From: Kalaharituber pfeilii
Lineage: Eukaryota > Ascomycota > Pezizomycetes > Pezizales > Pezizaceae
Length of the DNA: 64,000 nucleotides
Direction: 5' to 3'
Assembly: GCA_015179045.1 (NCBI GenBank)
Contig: WHUZ01000060.1
Location: 310,001-374,000 of the forward strand
Shown: positions 32,621 through 44,573 of the stretch, one piece after another
How positions within the stretch are numbered: position 1 is the first letter of the stretch
How the letters are laid out: every line of letters starts with the position of its first letter
Made by a program: the position numbers and the translations under genes
The notes under the pieces: model-generated
What the model saw: the letters and a program-made list of their open reading frames with translations, nothing else
What the model was told of the DNA's origin: nothing
The model's database searches: none

Positions 32621-34960
32621 TCCTGGTTGGTACATTGACCAGCATTGCTTTTATTACAAGAATAAGAACATTTTGACATATGCATGTACAACGAAGAGAA
32701 GAACAGGTACCTAGACAAGAACATGAAATTTTGTCTTGACAAGTTTTATCATGATGACGTTGCTTAAAGTGGGTACTTGGCACTTGCAGGGCTCTTATCA
32801 TCTACCGTACTGTTCTGGTAATACAACCACCAAACTTTTCATTCTTGGCATCAACGCAATCCCTGTTACTGCCACAATATAATACCAGAATGGCGGAGGA
32901 TTCCGGAAATCTCTACCTATGAAGATAACACTCCAAAATTTCGCTTAGAGTAAGAAGAATACTAGAAGCATATTCTTCTAGTGTTTCGGTTAACAATAAT
33001 TAAGTTATGATTACAAATTGGTATTCTTAACTATAGCAGTCTAGAAGCGTAGTGAATTATTAATTAAACTGTCTGTATTATCTTCTAGTATGTGGGTAAG
33101 AAGTAGCAACTTATCACCGACAGCAACTTTCAAGTGGCAACTTGTAGGTGGCAACTTGTCAGTGGCAATAGGGTTGTGCTAGCACACAGTAACTGGCTTA
33201 TCAATTAACGCTGGTAGCAGAATGTTTCTCTATACTCAATCACTTGTGGTTCATTGTAGTGGCATTCCCTGCACTACTTTAATGTACTTGACCTAAAACA
33301 GGGGTAGAAAGTTGGGTTCCGATCACTTCCAACGTTCTCTCCCCTCTGCCAAACACTGTAGCTCAATTCCGTAGAAAAGACCGAGAAACTTGCTCTGGCG
33401 GTCCTGAGATTCTCGTTGATATAATTTCCGATGCGGGGCACCCCTCGTTTGCGGCGTCACGACAAAGTAGTAGAGTCAGTATTCGAACGAAGTTGGAGAT
33501 GACGTATAGCAACTCAGAGTATATCCAGAGTATGATTTTGTATCTACAAAATAATCCTTACTTATATGGTAAAAATAGACCTAGAAAAGATGTGGAGGAT
33601 AGTTTACTGTATTTTCTGATGCGCTGGCTTCAATTTGAGCCCACTTGAGGGTTATTTGCACTCACAGTGTTGTGGCATCCAGAAGGTGTGCAATATCCGG
33701 GTTGTGTTCAATACCCCAGTGGTGCGCGTCCTATGGAGAAGCAGTTGCGCAAACCTCCGTACCATCCCTATACTGAAGGCAGCTCCTCTCATCTCATACA
33801 GCGGTCCTTAGAAGAGATATCCACCAGCTCGATGTAACGGGATATTGCATAGCGAGCCGGGTAAATAGCTTCACGCTAAAAGGTGACCTCTGACAAGCAT
33901 TTCGGGATGTCGGTACAATACATACGGGTAAAAAGGATGCGACCTGAGTGCGTATTGCAGTCTCAAAAGTGTATATAAGTGGTGTTCATGGCTGTGTGTT
34001 CCCCGTTCCTTTTCTCTTTACGCAACCTCTTGTATTTAGTTTCTACTAAGTAGAGTGGTTACCTGCTGTGCCGACCCGCTGAACTGCTGTACTGCTGTGA
34101 ACCGCCTTACCGCTGCGAACTGCTGAACCGTCGCCTGCCGCCTCCTGCCTGCGCTCCGTAGATCGCCGTCATCCACGGGCAATAGACCACGACTGCCGTT
34201 ACACTCGACCTGAGAAGAAAAAAGTTTTCCAGAGACATCCTGTTCGAGAGTCAAGTCGTTCCAGTACATCTTTGGATATATGTGCCTGCAGCGAGCAGAG
34301 AAGACGAGGCCAGGTGCGCAATTCCCGCAGGCTGTGTAATCTGAATCAGCCTGCATGTGAAGAGCGTTTGAGAGAGATTGGACAGATCGACTTGTTCTTT
34401 GACATACAACCACATATTCTGACGGTGAAGTTATAAAAGGGACTGGAAGTTCATGACAATCTGTAGGTAAAATAGCACATGAGATGCTCTGATGTCGTAT
34501 CGACGACTGCTATTGGAAGGGTAATGTGACCCAGTGCCAATATCTTGCAGGGATGAAGCCATGCTGGGGCTGTTCAGCACAGACGCACAGCGACCCAGAA
34601 TGTGTGGACATTGAGATGCTGGCAGCTCATTCTTCATAGTCTTATGCCAAGCCGAGATAGGACGTTCAGGAGTGCGTGCGGATGACTTATCCGAAGTGCT
34701 AGTACAAGCGCACACTGTAGAGCTGCCAAGCCTCTTAATTCTCCTTGGTACCTATGGGGCTGAATAAGTATCCAACACATATTTACCCTCACAAGATCAA
34801 TTACTGTCGTTCGACTAGGACAACAGGTTTGGGTACTAGCAAGTTGTGACGGGAACTTCGAGGCTCTAGCGCTGGAACCAAGTATTGGCACATACTTGAG
34901 CGAACGCTCACATTTCTGTAAATAGGTCACGATTCCGCTGACTATAATAGGGTATATATA
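32621..34960. other. Long stretch with no recognised gene
   Basis: 32925-33130 is the uninterrupted paralogue of the site at 19500-20300. Two minus-strand frames, 34036-34413 (125 codons) and 34634-34930 (98 codons), show no recognisable domain and could be chance or pieces of a spliced gene. Confidence 0.4.
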
Positions 34961-34977
34961 CTCCGTACAGCATATAT

Positions 34978-35030
34978 GCTTGCCATAGCCCTCAGGGCGG
35001 TATAGGAGTAATGATATTTTTTTTTTTAGG
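34978..35030 (+). mobile_element. LINE tail stub, type A, followed by T run
   Basis: Hairpin CTTGCC...GGAG at 34981-35010 then ATGATA and a run of T instead of A. CCGTACAGCATA occurs on both sides (about 34965 and 35040), a probable TSD. Confidence 0.6.
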
Positions 35031-35379
35031 AGAATCCCCGTACAGCATAGGCAGTGCGGTATATACGCAGATGTTCAACCGACAAGTCTCAGTTACAAGT
35101 ATCTGTTTCAGGGGCAACGTGCTCAGAAATAAGATTTCTGAAAATCACCATTGTACTCCAGCTCTTTCTCTTACTCTAAGCGAAATTTCAAAGTGTAACC
35201 TTTACAGGCGGAGATATCCGAGATCCTCCGCCATTCCAGGTGCCGTTTCTTCATTCCAGTTTTGGAGCTGACAGGGATTGCAGGCGTGCCAAGCACCTTG
35301 ATTTGAGTTATAATATATTGTATTGCCATATAAGGAAGTAACCTTAACCCCTAAAAATGCCAAGCATCCACTTAATTTT

Positions 35380-35412
35380 TCTTTTTTTTTTTTTTTTTTA
35401 ATATCGCATGCC
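35380..35412 (-). mobile_element. Fragment of type A tail
   Basis: T run followed by ATATCGCATGCCG, the distal half of the hairpin. Confidence 0.5.
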
Positions 35413-35926
35413 GAAGCATCCACTTGGAGCATCATCGCGACTAATTATCAGGAATGTCAACTTCTACAGCCTTAGAAACTCTACCTGAAGTACCTGAACT
35501 CCTTCGATATGTATATCAAATATACAATGACAGTACTCTCAAATGCAATACTAGCAGCTCCGGAAGAGTCAAGTTCGGGTTTTGCAAGTTGGATATCTAA
35601 TCCTCATGCCAAGCACTTTGACAGGATGAGCGCTTGTAAGCTACCTCATAACCACAACGTCCCTCCAGTGAAATCTACATAGGTCGCAAGCTCTCAGTGT
35701 AGTAAATCTTTTGATCTAATTTCTATTTCAAATATCCAACTTCTCAAGACTCTCGCTTAGGGTAAAATTTCCAGAAAACTTTCAGCCCCCAACCCGTTGT
35801 CCGCACACTACCGCTCCTGACTTCGTGGCACTCCCAACATGGATTGGACTCATAGACTCATGGCACTGGGCACTCCGGCCCTAAAAAACATGGATACGAA
35901 TACAGGGACCAAAACAACTCTTGCAA
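35413..35926. other. No gene seen
   Basis: No coding region or recognisable repeat. Confidence 0.4.
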
Positions 35927-35934
35927 AGAATACC

Positions 35935-35989
35935 TCTTTTTTTGGGGGGGTCACGTGACCCCGCGTGCAGCTGTCCGACATGGCAGGGC
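35935..35989 (-). mobile_element. LINE tail stub, type B, 8-bp TSD
   Basis: T and G run then TCACGTGACCCCGC and ATGGCAGGGC. AGAATACC at 35927-35934 and 35990-35997. Confidence 0.7.
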
Positions 35990-36189
35990 AGAATACCATG
36001 TTGAAACCTTACTGTATAGGTCTATTAGTGATCAACTCAGTAGAGTATGACCTCTATACGTGAAAGCAGTGAGAGGAGTTATTATCCACATTGATAAATG
36101 TACAGAGAATCAGATTTCAAGACCAAACTTCGACAGGTTCCTGGAAGAACTTTGAGTATTGCACTGGTATATCAACACGTCCGCACCCC

Positions 36190-36770
36190 CGGTGAGTGAC
36201 ACCGCAGGCCCCGCGCCTGACAACACCACCCCATCGAGCTCCAAGCCCACCCCGGGCCCAACGCCCAACACCCGACACCCAGAATTACCTCCCACCCCAA
36301 GAGCAAGCCCCCCACCACACCACCTACCCCAGATGCCACTACCACATCAAAAGCCGGCAGCGTTGTACACGGAATAGCCCTGAGGAAGGACTTAGGGAAG
36401 GTCCGGAGATGGCTGGAGGCAGCTAACAAAGATTTAGGCAAGACAGCCGGAATCCGTTGGCTGAGGAAGAAGGACACGTTCGTCAACGAGGGAAAGAAGA
36501 CAAGCTCAGCGGTAGTTTACCTGGAAAAGACCACCGAGGTTGGGAGAGTCAGGCTTGGAGGGCGATGGCTGCGAGTGGACCAGTATGAATAGGACAGAGG
36601 ACGGAAGTAGGAAGGCGAACACACTGGCTCACTCCTCACCCGCAGCATGAATGAGCACCGCGGGTATCACATGTATCTAGACACTCTTCTTTCTTTTAGT
36701 TTAAATAAAACCCTCGCCATAGCCCATAGGGCGGCATGCGAGTATTGATATTAAAAAAAAAAAAAAAATG
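36190..36770 (+). mobile_element. ORF1-only LINE derivative, cleanest reading frame
   Basis: One frame from about 36230 to 36592 reads through SKPPTTPPTPD, VVHGIALRKDLGKVRRWLEA, GIRWLRKKDTFVNEGKKTSS and GGRWLRVDQYE to a stop, then a 3' UTR and the type A hairpin (36711-36740) with poly(A). The ORF1 C-terminal block is thus joined directly to the 3' end. No TSD was resolved. Confidence 0.75.
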
Positions 36771-37143
36771 AGAGTAGGGGGTACACTTGTACAGACTGGC
36801 ATGATAAAATCGTGAAGTGTGATTATCTAAGGAAGGGGAAATATACACCGAACCAGAGATACTGCCGCCATTGTATGCAGTAATTCTCTCTCAACACATT
36901 CCACCAACCACACCTGCCCCTCAAAGGTCGGCTCAAAAGTCTTGCACCTCCTCAGCTCAACCATCAAAAGAAGGGCAAAAAGGTGCTCATGGCCCCCCTG
37001 TGATAACTGGCAAGCCGAAGCGGGTTACCGAAGGAAGTTGGATGGCCGAATACAGCCGGCGATAGCAGCGGCCGAACGACGGATCAGCATGATCATGACC
37101 TCAGTGCGACCCAACATGAAGCGACCAGCTGCGTACTAACGTA
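36771..37143. other. Unassigned sequence
   Basis: Short frames (36871-37065, 36942-37139) without recognisable domains. Confidence 0.35.
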
Positions 37144-37154
37144 GGGATCGTCTC

Positions 37155-37218
37155 GCCCTGCCTTGGCGAGCAGCCGCACGCGGGGTCATGTGAAATAAAA
37201 AAAAAAAAAAAAAAAAAA
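37155..37218 (+). mobile_element. Tail stub S1, type B, 11-bp TSD
   Basis: 64 bp: GCCCTGCCTTGGCGAGC, GCGGGGTCATGTGA, then poly(A). GGGATCGTCTC at 37144-37154 and 37219-37229. Confidence 0.9.
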
Positions 37219-37380
37219 GGGATCGTCTCAACGGACCGAATGGGTAGCACTGCTGACTATCTTAGTGGGTTTCCTCATGTTCTCTTTCGTCATAATGCTA
37301 GCAATGCTTCGTGTGTCGTCATTATCTGATCGTTCAGTACTCGTTCACTTCGTCTACAAATATCTGTTCATTCGCTCTCT

Positions 37381-37440
37381 TTTTTTTTTTTTTTTTTTAT
37401 ATCATTACTCGCGTGCCGCCCTAAGGGCTATGGCGAGGGG
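37381..37440 (-). mobile_element. Tail stub S2, type A, 10-bp TSD
   Basis: 60 bp of T run plus one complete hairpin and nothing else. TTCGCTCTCT at 37371-37380 and 37441-37450. Confidence 0.92.
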
Positions 37441-37618
37441 TTCGCTCTCTTGTAACGAGTCCACACTGGTCAACTCAATAGTAACGATACAGCTACTCTC
37501 TCTTATATCGTGTGACTCCGTACCCACGAATACTACGGGTTATCCTCTAGCCACGTGCCCTTGCTGTATTCCTTACACCCCAGTGCGAGTTAAACCTGCC
37601 TCTGTCCGATTTGCAATC

Positions 37619-37667
37619 TTTGGGCGGCACGCGAGTATTGATATAAAAAAAAAAAAAAAAAAAAAAA
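37619..37667 (+). mobile_element. Tail stub S3, type A (3' half), 11-bp TSD
   Basis: 49 bp: TTGGGCGGCACGCGAG, ATTGATAT and poly(A). GATTTGCAATC at 37608-37618 and 37668-37678. Confidence 0.9.
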
Positions 37668-37880
37668 GATTTGCAATCATGGTAACAGAACCACAACAAC
37701 CAAAAGCTGCGAAAGGTTAGGGACTGGATGGAGAGGCATATCCGTCGATGGGGAACATAGTAGCAGCCTGATAGTTGTGGAAGAAGGAGAGGAGGGAAGA
37801 GAAGACGACCAGTTTGGTACTAATGTATCTAAAAGGGATGTAGAATTGGATGGTCTAACACCAGCGAAGGTAAGGTTATC

Positions 37881-37896
37881 GCATGCGAGTAATGAT

Positions 37897-37933
<37 letters not shown>
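37881..37933 (+). mobile_element. Tail stub S4, type A (last 10 bp of hairpin)
   Basis: GCATGCGAGTAATGATATTA then poly(A). TAAGGTTATC at 37871-37880 and 37934-37943. Confidence 0.88.
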
Positions 37934-37934
<1 letters not shown>

Positions 37935-37943
37935 AAGGTTATC

Positions 37944-37986
<43 letters not shown>

Positions 37987-38032
37987 GTCACGTAATCCCG
38001 CATACAGGCCACCGGCTTATGGCAGGGAAAGG
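37944..38032 (-). mobile_element. Tail stub S5, type B, sharing S4's target
   Basis: T run then GGTCACGTAATCCCGC and CTTATGGCAGGG. Its TSD is the same TAAGGTTATC (37934-37943 and 38033-38042), so two stubs of different families used one target in succession. Confidence 0.88.
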
Positions 38033-38042
38033 TAAGGTTATC

Positions 38043-38835
38043 AGGAACATAGCTGCCCTTGGAGTTATACGAGTGGAACAGAGTGGGTAAAAGGGAAAAG
38101 GGGAAGGAGAGAGGGAAACAGGATGAACGTGGATGGAGAAGCAGCGGAAGCGGAAGAGAGTGTGGCCCCCTCCCCGCGCACTTCTTTCTTGTCTGTTTGA
38201 CCGCCCCCCATTCCTTAGAGGTAGTCTTATCTTGTCGTTGTCATGTAGTGAACGTTTTTTGTACGTAGTTGCACAGATGCCTATCACGGTGCCATAAGGA
38301 CTTCGGCTCAAGAACCCTGATATGGTGAATAACTGCAAGCGGGATTACAGATGATAAAAAAAAAGCGAGCACATAAGACAACAGGCACATTAGGCATATT
38401 AAGCGCTCACATGAGATATTGACCATGTTGAGCATGTTGAGCACGCATGAACTATTGGACACAGAGCAAAGTCACGATACCAAAGGGATGTACGCAAATG
38501 TGGAGCTCGCGACGGGGCCTCAGGCCAACCACCTGCGTCCAGGGGGCAGATCGAGGGTTAAAATTGCGTTCTGGAGGGCGAGAGTATTGAAATTTTGCTC
38601 TAGACCCCGCAATGATTGCGAATGTGCGTAGTAGGTACAATGCTAATTGAGTTTTGCCATCAGCACACAACAGCCAAGAGGTATAGTGTCGAGATGCCTG
38701 AGGGCAATGTAGAAAGCTGCTTCTGTCCGGATGCTATGTTCGTTATTATTGATGCACGGGGTTGGAGGGTACGGTAGCTGCCCAAACTGTGTACTACTTG
38801 CATTCATTGAGCGGATAGGTGTTTAACCTGTCCCA
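38043..38835. other. No recognised gene
   Basis: Short frames only (for example 38059-38268 plus). No domain recognised. Confidence 0.35.
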
Positions 38836-38849
38836 AGTATATGAGTCCC

Positions 38850-38889
38850 TGCCATAGGCTCGTAGCCTGTACGTGGGGTTAAGTGAACC

Positions 38890-38920
<31 letters not shown>
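38850..38920 (+). mobile_element. LINE tail stub, type B
   Basis: CCCTGCCATAGGCTCGTAGCC (inner hairpin GGCT-CGT-AGCC), GGGGTTAAGTGAACC and a long A run. A second, degenerate minus-strand tail follows at about 39001-39045. Confidence 0.65.
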
Positions 38921-39284
38921 CCTATAGAGAAAGTATCTATTTAACTACTCAACTATGTCAATCTCTTTCTTTGCCCGAGCTTACTGATATTCAGGTAATT
39001 CTTTTTTTATCAGGGGGGGGATCATGTTATCCCGTATCTTGGTCTCGTACAGTCTACTCTTGCTATGCCGCATCGCCTAGATATGGCATTTTTAGTCCAG
39101 TGTAACAAGGTTCCGGTATAGGATATCATGTTTGGCAGAAATACAATAGGGGCTAGCAGTCAAAGATATTGGATCCTGTACTGGTTCTAGATGGGCATGC
39201 ATCTTATTGCTATTGGGAGTCTCTCTTTGATGGCCTCTGGAGCATCATACGATAGTGTTCTATCTTCTCTCACACTTAACGCAT

Positions 39285-39434
39285 GACGGACTTTCAGCAC
39301 TCTTATCTTATTTCTCCTTTTATTTCCTTTACTAGCACTTAACTTTTCTTCTCACTTTCTCATGTACTTAAACATCGCCTTAGCCCATAGGGCGGCACGC
39401 GATCAATGATATTGAAAAAAAAAAAAAAAAAAAA
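39285..39434 (+). mobile_element. LINE 3' UTR and type A tail, 12-13-bp TSD
   Basis: About 85 bp of 3' UTR, hairpin with outer stem ATCGC/GCGAT as in the full-length LINE, then poly(A). CACTTAACGCAT at 39273-39284 and 39435-39446. Confidence 0.88.
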
Positions 39435-39446
39435 CACTTAACGCAT

Positions 39447-41280
39447 CTTCTACAGCCTTTAGAAGTTGACTTATTTGCAACTCTACAACATCTCTATAGT
39501 CAAGAGATGGATACCTATACCAGAGAGAATTTTGGTGTTGTTAGAAAAGAAAATTTTGGCCAATGCTTAAGAGAGTACGTGAGCATGCCTTTACAGAGTG
39601 GAGTATCAGGTTCAGATAAGTAAGGACTGGGATATATCCTAGCAACTATAGAATTTCTGTTGGCAATGTGCAACATATAGCTACGGAAAAATACCTCTCT
39701 CCAGTGCATCCAACATCTGCCCATAGTGTCTATACTTCTAGAATACCAAGAGCACTCAAATCGCATACCATTCGCTTTATTTAATGTCTTCTGAATGCCT
39801 CTCAGTCAGAAATCAAAAAGTTGTTTCTTAAACTCTTATCAGCAGCACTAGGAGTGACGACTGAGGTTGATATAGAGAGAGAGATTAACATAAAAGTGAA
39901 AAGCCCCGGTAAAAAACCTCAATACAAAGGACAAAACAAGTCTTCTGGTCATTGGGCCCATCACTGGAAAGGATATTATCACGCTTAAAAGGCAAATAGA
40001 GATGGAAGAGCAAAGAAGCAAAAACCGAAAAAGAGTGTCCAAGTCAAAATCACAGCAACTACAGGCTAACAAAACAGCATCAACATTCGCAACATACCCA
40101 CGAAAAAGGTAGAATTGCTTCAGAATCACCAGAGCCTGGTCTGATACAGATGGCTCTGACACATCTAACGCCAGCTCAGATACCACTTTAGATACTAAAC
40201 TTGCTCGGGCACCACTTCTGTCAACGAGATGCCGGCTCTTCCTCACTTTACACCCATCATCTAGATCCACAGGAGCATCCACCACAGGGGTGGTAAGACT
40301 TAGGAAATGATTCTGCAGAATTTAGACCTTCAAGTGTCTGTCCTTTGCAAATAGGTACATCACCAAAATCACACCACCGTAAAAATGGAATTTCTGTGTG
40401 CTTATACGAGGTTTGAAATAGGTTTCTACATGTATCTAGATGCTTTATACTTGATTTGAGGTCAATTGAATAAGATCCGCTGAATTTTGAGAAGTCATTT
40501 ATAGTATGTGTCATCCGAAAGTGCGCAATTCTCGCCGAGCATGGTACCCAGCCAAGAAATTGTTAGAAGTTATATTCTATTTGTCTCGTACGTAACCTGT
40601 GATGGCGCCCCAAGAGTTACAGCTCTGCGGCTGTACGAGCCAAGTACATACCGTAGAAATTGGGCTATAAGGAAGGCACCTTAAACTCAAGGAGGGATGG
40701 CCACCATGCCACCTGGGGTCTCGTAAGTGGTGATGTCATATTACTTGAATATTTTACATGTTATGACCTGGTATAACTGGCTCTGTTACAAGATCTCCTT
40801 GTCAAAGGAATTCTAAATACTCGACTCAATGCGACAGGATGTATTCTCGGAAACCGGAGCGGCACTAAGATGACTTGCTTCTGTCACCAGTACTGCAATA
40901 GTTACTGGTACTACGCGTGCCGTCTCCTGGTACGCTTCTCGTTGCTTGGTCTGCCAACATTACGAGTCCACTATAGAGGAGCATAGCTACCGCTGGGCTT
41001 GTTCGTACCGGGTTTTTGGGTCCCTTAAATACGGTGGTATCAAAGAAATTTAGTGATCTATTATGAACCAATTTCTAAGGTACCCCACGTAGTGCATGCT
41101 CAACCATTTACGTTGGTAGTGTAAGTTACGTAGTAATATTCATTGCAAACTATATCCTATTGAGCACAAAGGCCGATGTTCGGGAAAATTGAAACATGTC
41201 TCTGCTTTGGTTCCCGCTGTAGGCTGCTCCGACTACCACAGCACATACAGAGATTCCCTTAATCAACTCAACGTTCTTTT
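39447..41280. other. No recognised gene
   Basis: A 145-codon minus-strand frame at 39848-40285 (hydrophobic C-terminal half) has no recognisable domain, and a further frame abuts it at 40257-40514. Could be an unknown gene or chance. Confidence 0.35.
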
Positions 41281-41331
41281 TTTTTTTTTTTTTTGTTCAT
41301 ATGCAGCCCCGCTGGCTATAACAAAGCATGG
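41281..41331 (-). mobile_element. Degenerate LINE tail
   Basis: T run then CATATGCAGCCCCGCTGGC, a decayed type A hairpin (GCC/GGC core). Confidence 0.4.
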
Positions 41332-41517
41332 CTAACGTGCTTGAAGAGAAAGGTAAATACAGGGAGCCACGACCCTCGCTAGCATTGTGGGCAGAAAAAA
41401 GAAAACAATCGTAAACACCGTGTTTCCCCTCCCACCTCGCAAACATGCCCGAATATGTGGTGTACTACTATCGTCCACAATGAACCTACGCTAGCAAAAT
41501 GCTGCATAAAATCTATT

Positions 41518-42889
41518 TTAAACGCCAGACATAGTATTTGCCCAGCCGGCTTGATTGCACTTCCGACAGTACAGGTACCCTGTGTGCGAAGTGCAATATC
41601 TTGTCCCGTAGTTGGGATCGTAGTTAGACGCTTGGTTGGTATTGTGTGTCCTTACGGATTTGCACCACTTACACGTGTACTGATAATTTTGCTTAGTGCC
41701 AGTTATTCTGTCATCTCCGATGCTGCCAAGGTCAGAATTATGAATTTCCACTCGTGTACCGATATCGTGATCAATACAGCCACAAGAGCTACACTTGATG
41801 CTCATTACCCCTGAGTAACCGCAGCCACATGTACGACTCAAGATGTGTGTTGTGTTGGGTTCGCTAAAGATTTTAACCGCTGTTGAACCAGCCTTCTTGG
41901 CTTCCGATATGACAGTTCTCAGCCATGGTGGGGCAGCAGCACCTCTGGAGTTCGTCACCAATGCTTTAGCAAAGTCCGGACAACTGACCAACAGGGCCTG
42001 AAATTCCTTGTTTGTCCTAAAAACATCTATGGCCCATGAGGTGTACTGTGCAAAGTATTCCAGCAGGCGCTCTGCAGGAACGGAGGCACTCGTGGAGCGG
42101 AGTACGGTTGAATACGGAAGGTTATCGTAGGCATATGTTACTGCCTCCATAAGGGCTGCAACATCAACCTTCAGAACGACCATTCCAATATCAGCCAGCA
42201 AAGCAGTTATTTTGGAATATGCAAGATTCTTGAGGGTTACGGTATTGAAGCGGTCGGCTAGGGCGTACACCTTGGTATGGCCTATCAATGACGAGGCCTT
42301 TTTCGGTTCGGGACTATACGAATATATTAAATCCGATGCTTCCGCCAACAGTAAAGTTGAAATTTCAGGAACTGTGGTGAATAGTAACTTACACAGTATA
42401 GTCCTTCAAGTACGCCCACTCCAGGAATGCTTCCATTGTCGCCTCATCGACCTCACCTAACTCCATCACCCCACCCCTGCCCTCCTTCATCTCATTATTG
42501 GTATGCTTCTGTAATTCAGGAGATAGCGACCCTAGAAGCGATTTATGAACAAAAAATTCCGGTTTCTTTGGGGCTTGTGCTGATGCAGTGCTGGTTGCAA
42601 CAGCGGAGGCATCGGTGGGATTTGAGGGAGAGTCTTTGAGGACTATTTTGAAAAAGTCGCTCCGAAGGAAGTCAAGCTTTCGCCTGCAATCCCTTAGTAG
42701 CCATCCTCGAAATGTATCAGCAGAGGTGGAGACGGAGGGACTTACGCCATGTTTCAGTGTATATTCAAGGATCAAGTCAAGATTAAAGACGGAATGTGGA
42801 TATATAAGCGAGTTCCTGTGGCTCCAATTCTTGTAGGCTTGGAAGAGCTGAGCCAGATGGTCCTCACGTTGAAAGTGATTCTGACCCAA
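41518..42889 (-). CDS. BTB/POZ-domain protein with C-terminal Cys-rich region
   Basis: Two exons, 42889-42393 and 42313-41518, joined over a 79-bp intron (GTAAGT to TATAG). The splice restores WAYLKDYTVPEPKKASSL and gives 430 codons. Residues about 110-200 resemble a fungal BTB/POZ domain (FFVHKSLLGSLSPELQKH, MELGEVDEATMEAFLEWAYL, then HTKVYALADRFN and LKNLAYSKI). BTB proteins usually dimerise and often act as substrate adaptors for Cul3 ligases; that role is not shown here. Residues about 324-420 contain paired cysteines (TCGCG, CSSCGC, CKWC, CRKC), suggesting one or two zinc ribbons, an unusual partner for this domain. The frame has no early ATG: the first codon given is TTG after an in-frame TGA and a possible splice acceptor CTCTAG. 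An upstream exon is likely, and a LINE tail sits just upstream (42966). Confidence 0.78.
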
Positions 42890-42965
42890 GGCTAGAGGAG
42901 ATCAGGCCGTCGGCGTCGAATTGAGAAGTGTAGCATATAACCGGAATGGAGTTGGGCGGTATCAG

Positions 42966-43032
42966 CATGGGCTTTGGTGGCGAACAGCTACAAGCGGGGT
43001 TACGTGAAATTAAAAAAAAAACAAAAAAAAAA
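42966..43032 (+). mobile_element. LINE tail stub, type B
   Basis: GGTGGCGAACAGCTACAAGC and GGGGTTACGTGAAATT followed by A runs. It lies 80 bp upstream of the visible start of the BTB frame, in its promoter or first intron. Confidence 0.65.
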
Positions 43033-43496
43033 CAAGAAAGCATAGCCTTGGCAGGCCCCCAATGGACTATTCCGCCCTGGCTTGGCCCGACATAAGCTTA
43101 CAACTTCTATGTGCATAATTTGCGATACAAACAGGATCATTCATATGTAAGCAACCATTAAGCGCGTCAAGGAAAAGTCTTCAGAACCTTGGAATTGATA
43201 ACGGTGGTTATTGCATAACAAAGCGCTCTGTAAGGGCGGCACTGGAAGTCAGTAGAACGGAGGCAACGATCGCTGGTGCTACGAGGCGGTAGGCACGCAG
43301 AAAAAGCGTGGAGGCAAGGTGGAAGAGGGAATGAACGTACGTTGACCAGTGGAGACTACATACAGGCCGGTAGGAGAGGCTTATATAGATGAGAGAGAGT
43401 GAACAGGAGTAGCAGATATGAATATTGCGTGAACTTGAATATTGTATAGAAACGGACATGGTGAAAATAGCAACATACATGATGACATGAAAAGGT
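43033..43496. other. No gene seen
   Basis: Short overlapping minus-strand frames with no domain. Confidence 0.4.
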
Positions 43497-43507
43497 ACTG
43501 TAGAATG

Positions 43508-43655
43508 CGGGCATGCCACCCGCACCATGAAGGAGTTTCGCGGGCACTACATGTAACTAGACGTTGACTTGTTTTTATTTCTGTTATAATAAAACCCTCG
43601 CCGTAGCCCTTAGGGCGGTATGCGAGTACTGATATAAAAAAAAAAAAAAAAAAAA
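43508..43655 (+). mobile_element. 3' UTR and tail of ORF1-only family, 11-bp TSD
   Basis: Begins in the CCCGCACCATGAAGG region of the 3' UTR and continues through the type A hairpin (43597-43626) to poly(A). ACTGTAGAATG at 43497-43507 and 43656-43666. Confidence 0.9.
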
Positions 43656-43666
43656 ACTGTAGAATG

Positions 43667-44284
43667 CTGTAGAATGATGTAGAGCGCTGTAGAGATGTGG
43701 GTGTTGACCCGGCTTGAGAGCATTCTGTCGTTCGGGTCGATCGCTGCATTGTAGTTACCAAGAACTAATCCCTGTTGATTCCTATTGCGGCATGACACGC
43801 TCTCGCAAGTTCAACTCTCCATTTACTCTATACTTCTGGGGAGGAGAATACTATTCTGTTAAATTTTGAACTGCTAGTTTGCTTTTTTCCTCGAGATTTT
43901 AGATGTAAGATTTACTACCTATTCAAATATAGGAAGTAGGACTTTGGTTATCAATATACATCGTTGTAACTTGTATGATGGAGTTAGCATGAAAAAAATC
44001 TCGTAGCATTTTTACGTGTGAATCTCTAGTAAAAGGTCTGAAGGCTTTCTGATAGGTACCAAGACCGCTTCACTTTGTCAAGTGCTGCATAAAGTTTTAG
44101 TGCTTTTGAGGACTAACCCCGACTCCCCATTATCACCAAAATATAGTGGGAACCAAACACGCACTTGTCGAGTTCACTTACCTGCGGGTGAACATCCTCA
44201 TAACTTTGAGTGATGGCGAGAGATATGTGTTCGGGGCCAGGCTTTCCTCTATAGAAAGGTGAATGGCCCGGGCAGCCCATACTT
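43667..44284. other. No gene seen
   Basis: AT-rich, no recognisable repeat. Confidence 0.4.
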
Positions 44285-44289
44285 GTGAT

Positions 44290-44440
44290 GATTCTCGCCA
44301 TAGTACTGGTACTTGATCTGGTACTCGTACCGGGTCTGGTACTCATACTGGATCTGGTACTCATATTGGATCTGGTACTCATATTGGGTTTAGTGCTACC
44401 GCCAGTTCTAATGCTTGCACTAGGTCCAGTACTAGTACTG
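44290..44440. repeat. 18-bp tandem repeat
   Basis: Units of GGATCTGGTACTCATATT type. Frames across it give only Leu/Val/Ile or Ser/Thr/Arg repeats. Confidence 0.8.
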
Positions 44441-44573
44441 TTAATTGGTCCGTTGCTAATCAGTGTTCCTGTTGAAGATTATGCAACGAGCATCACGGGA
44501 CATGGGTGCAGAAACGAGTGGGAGGCGTCCATAGAGAATTTTATATACTTTGAGCAGTTATTATCAGGTTCCT

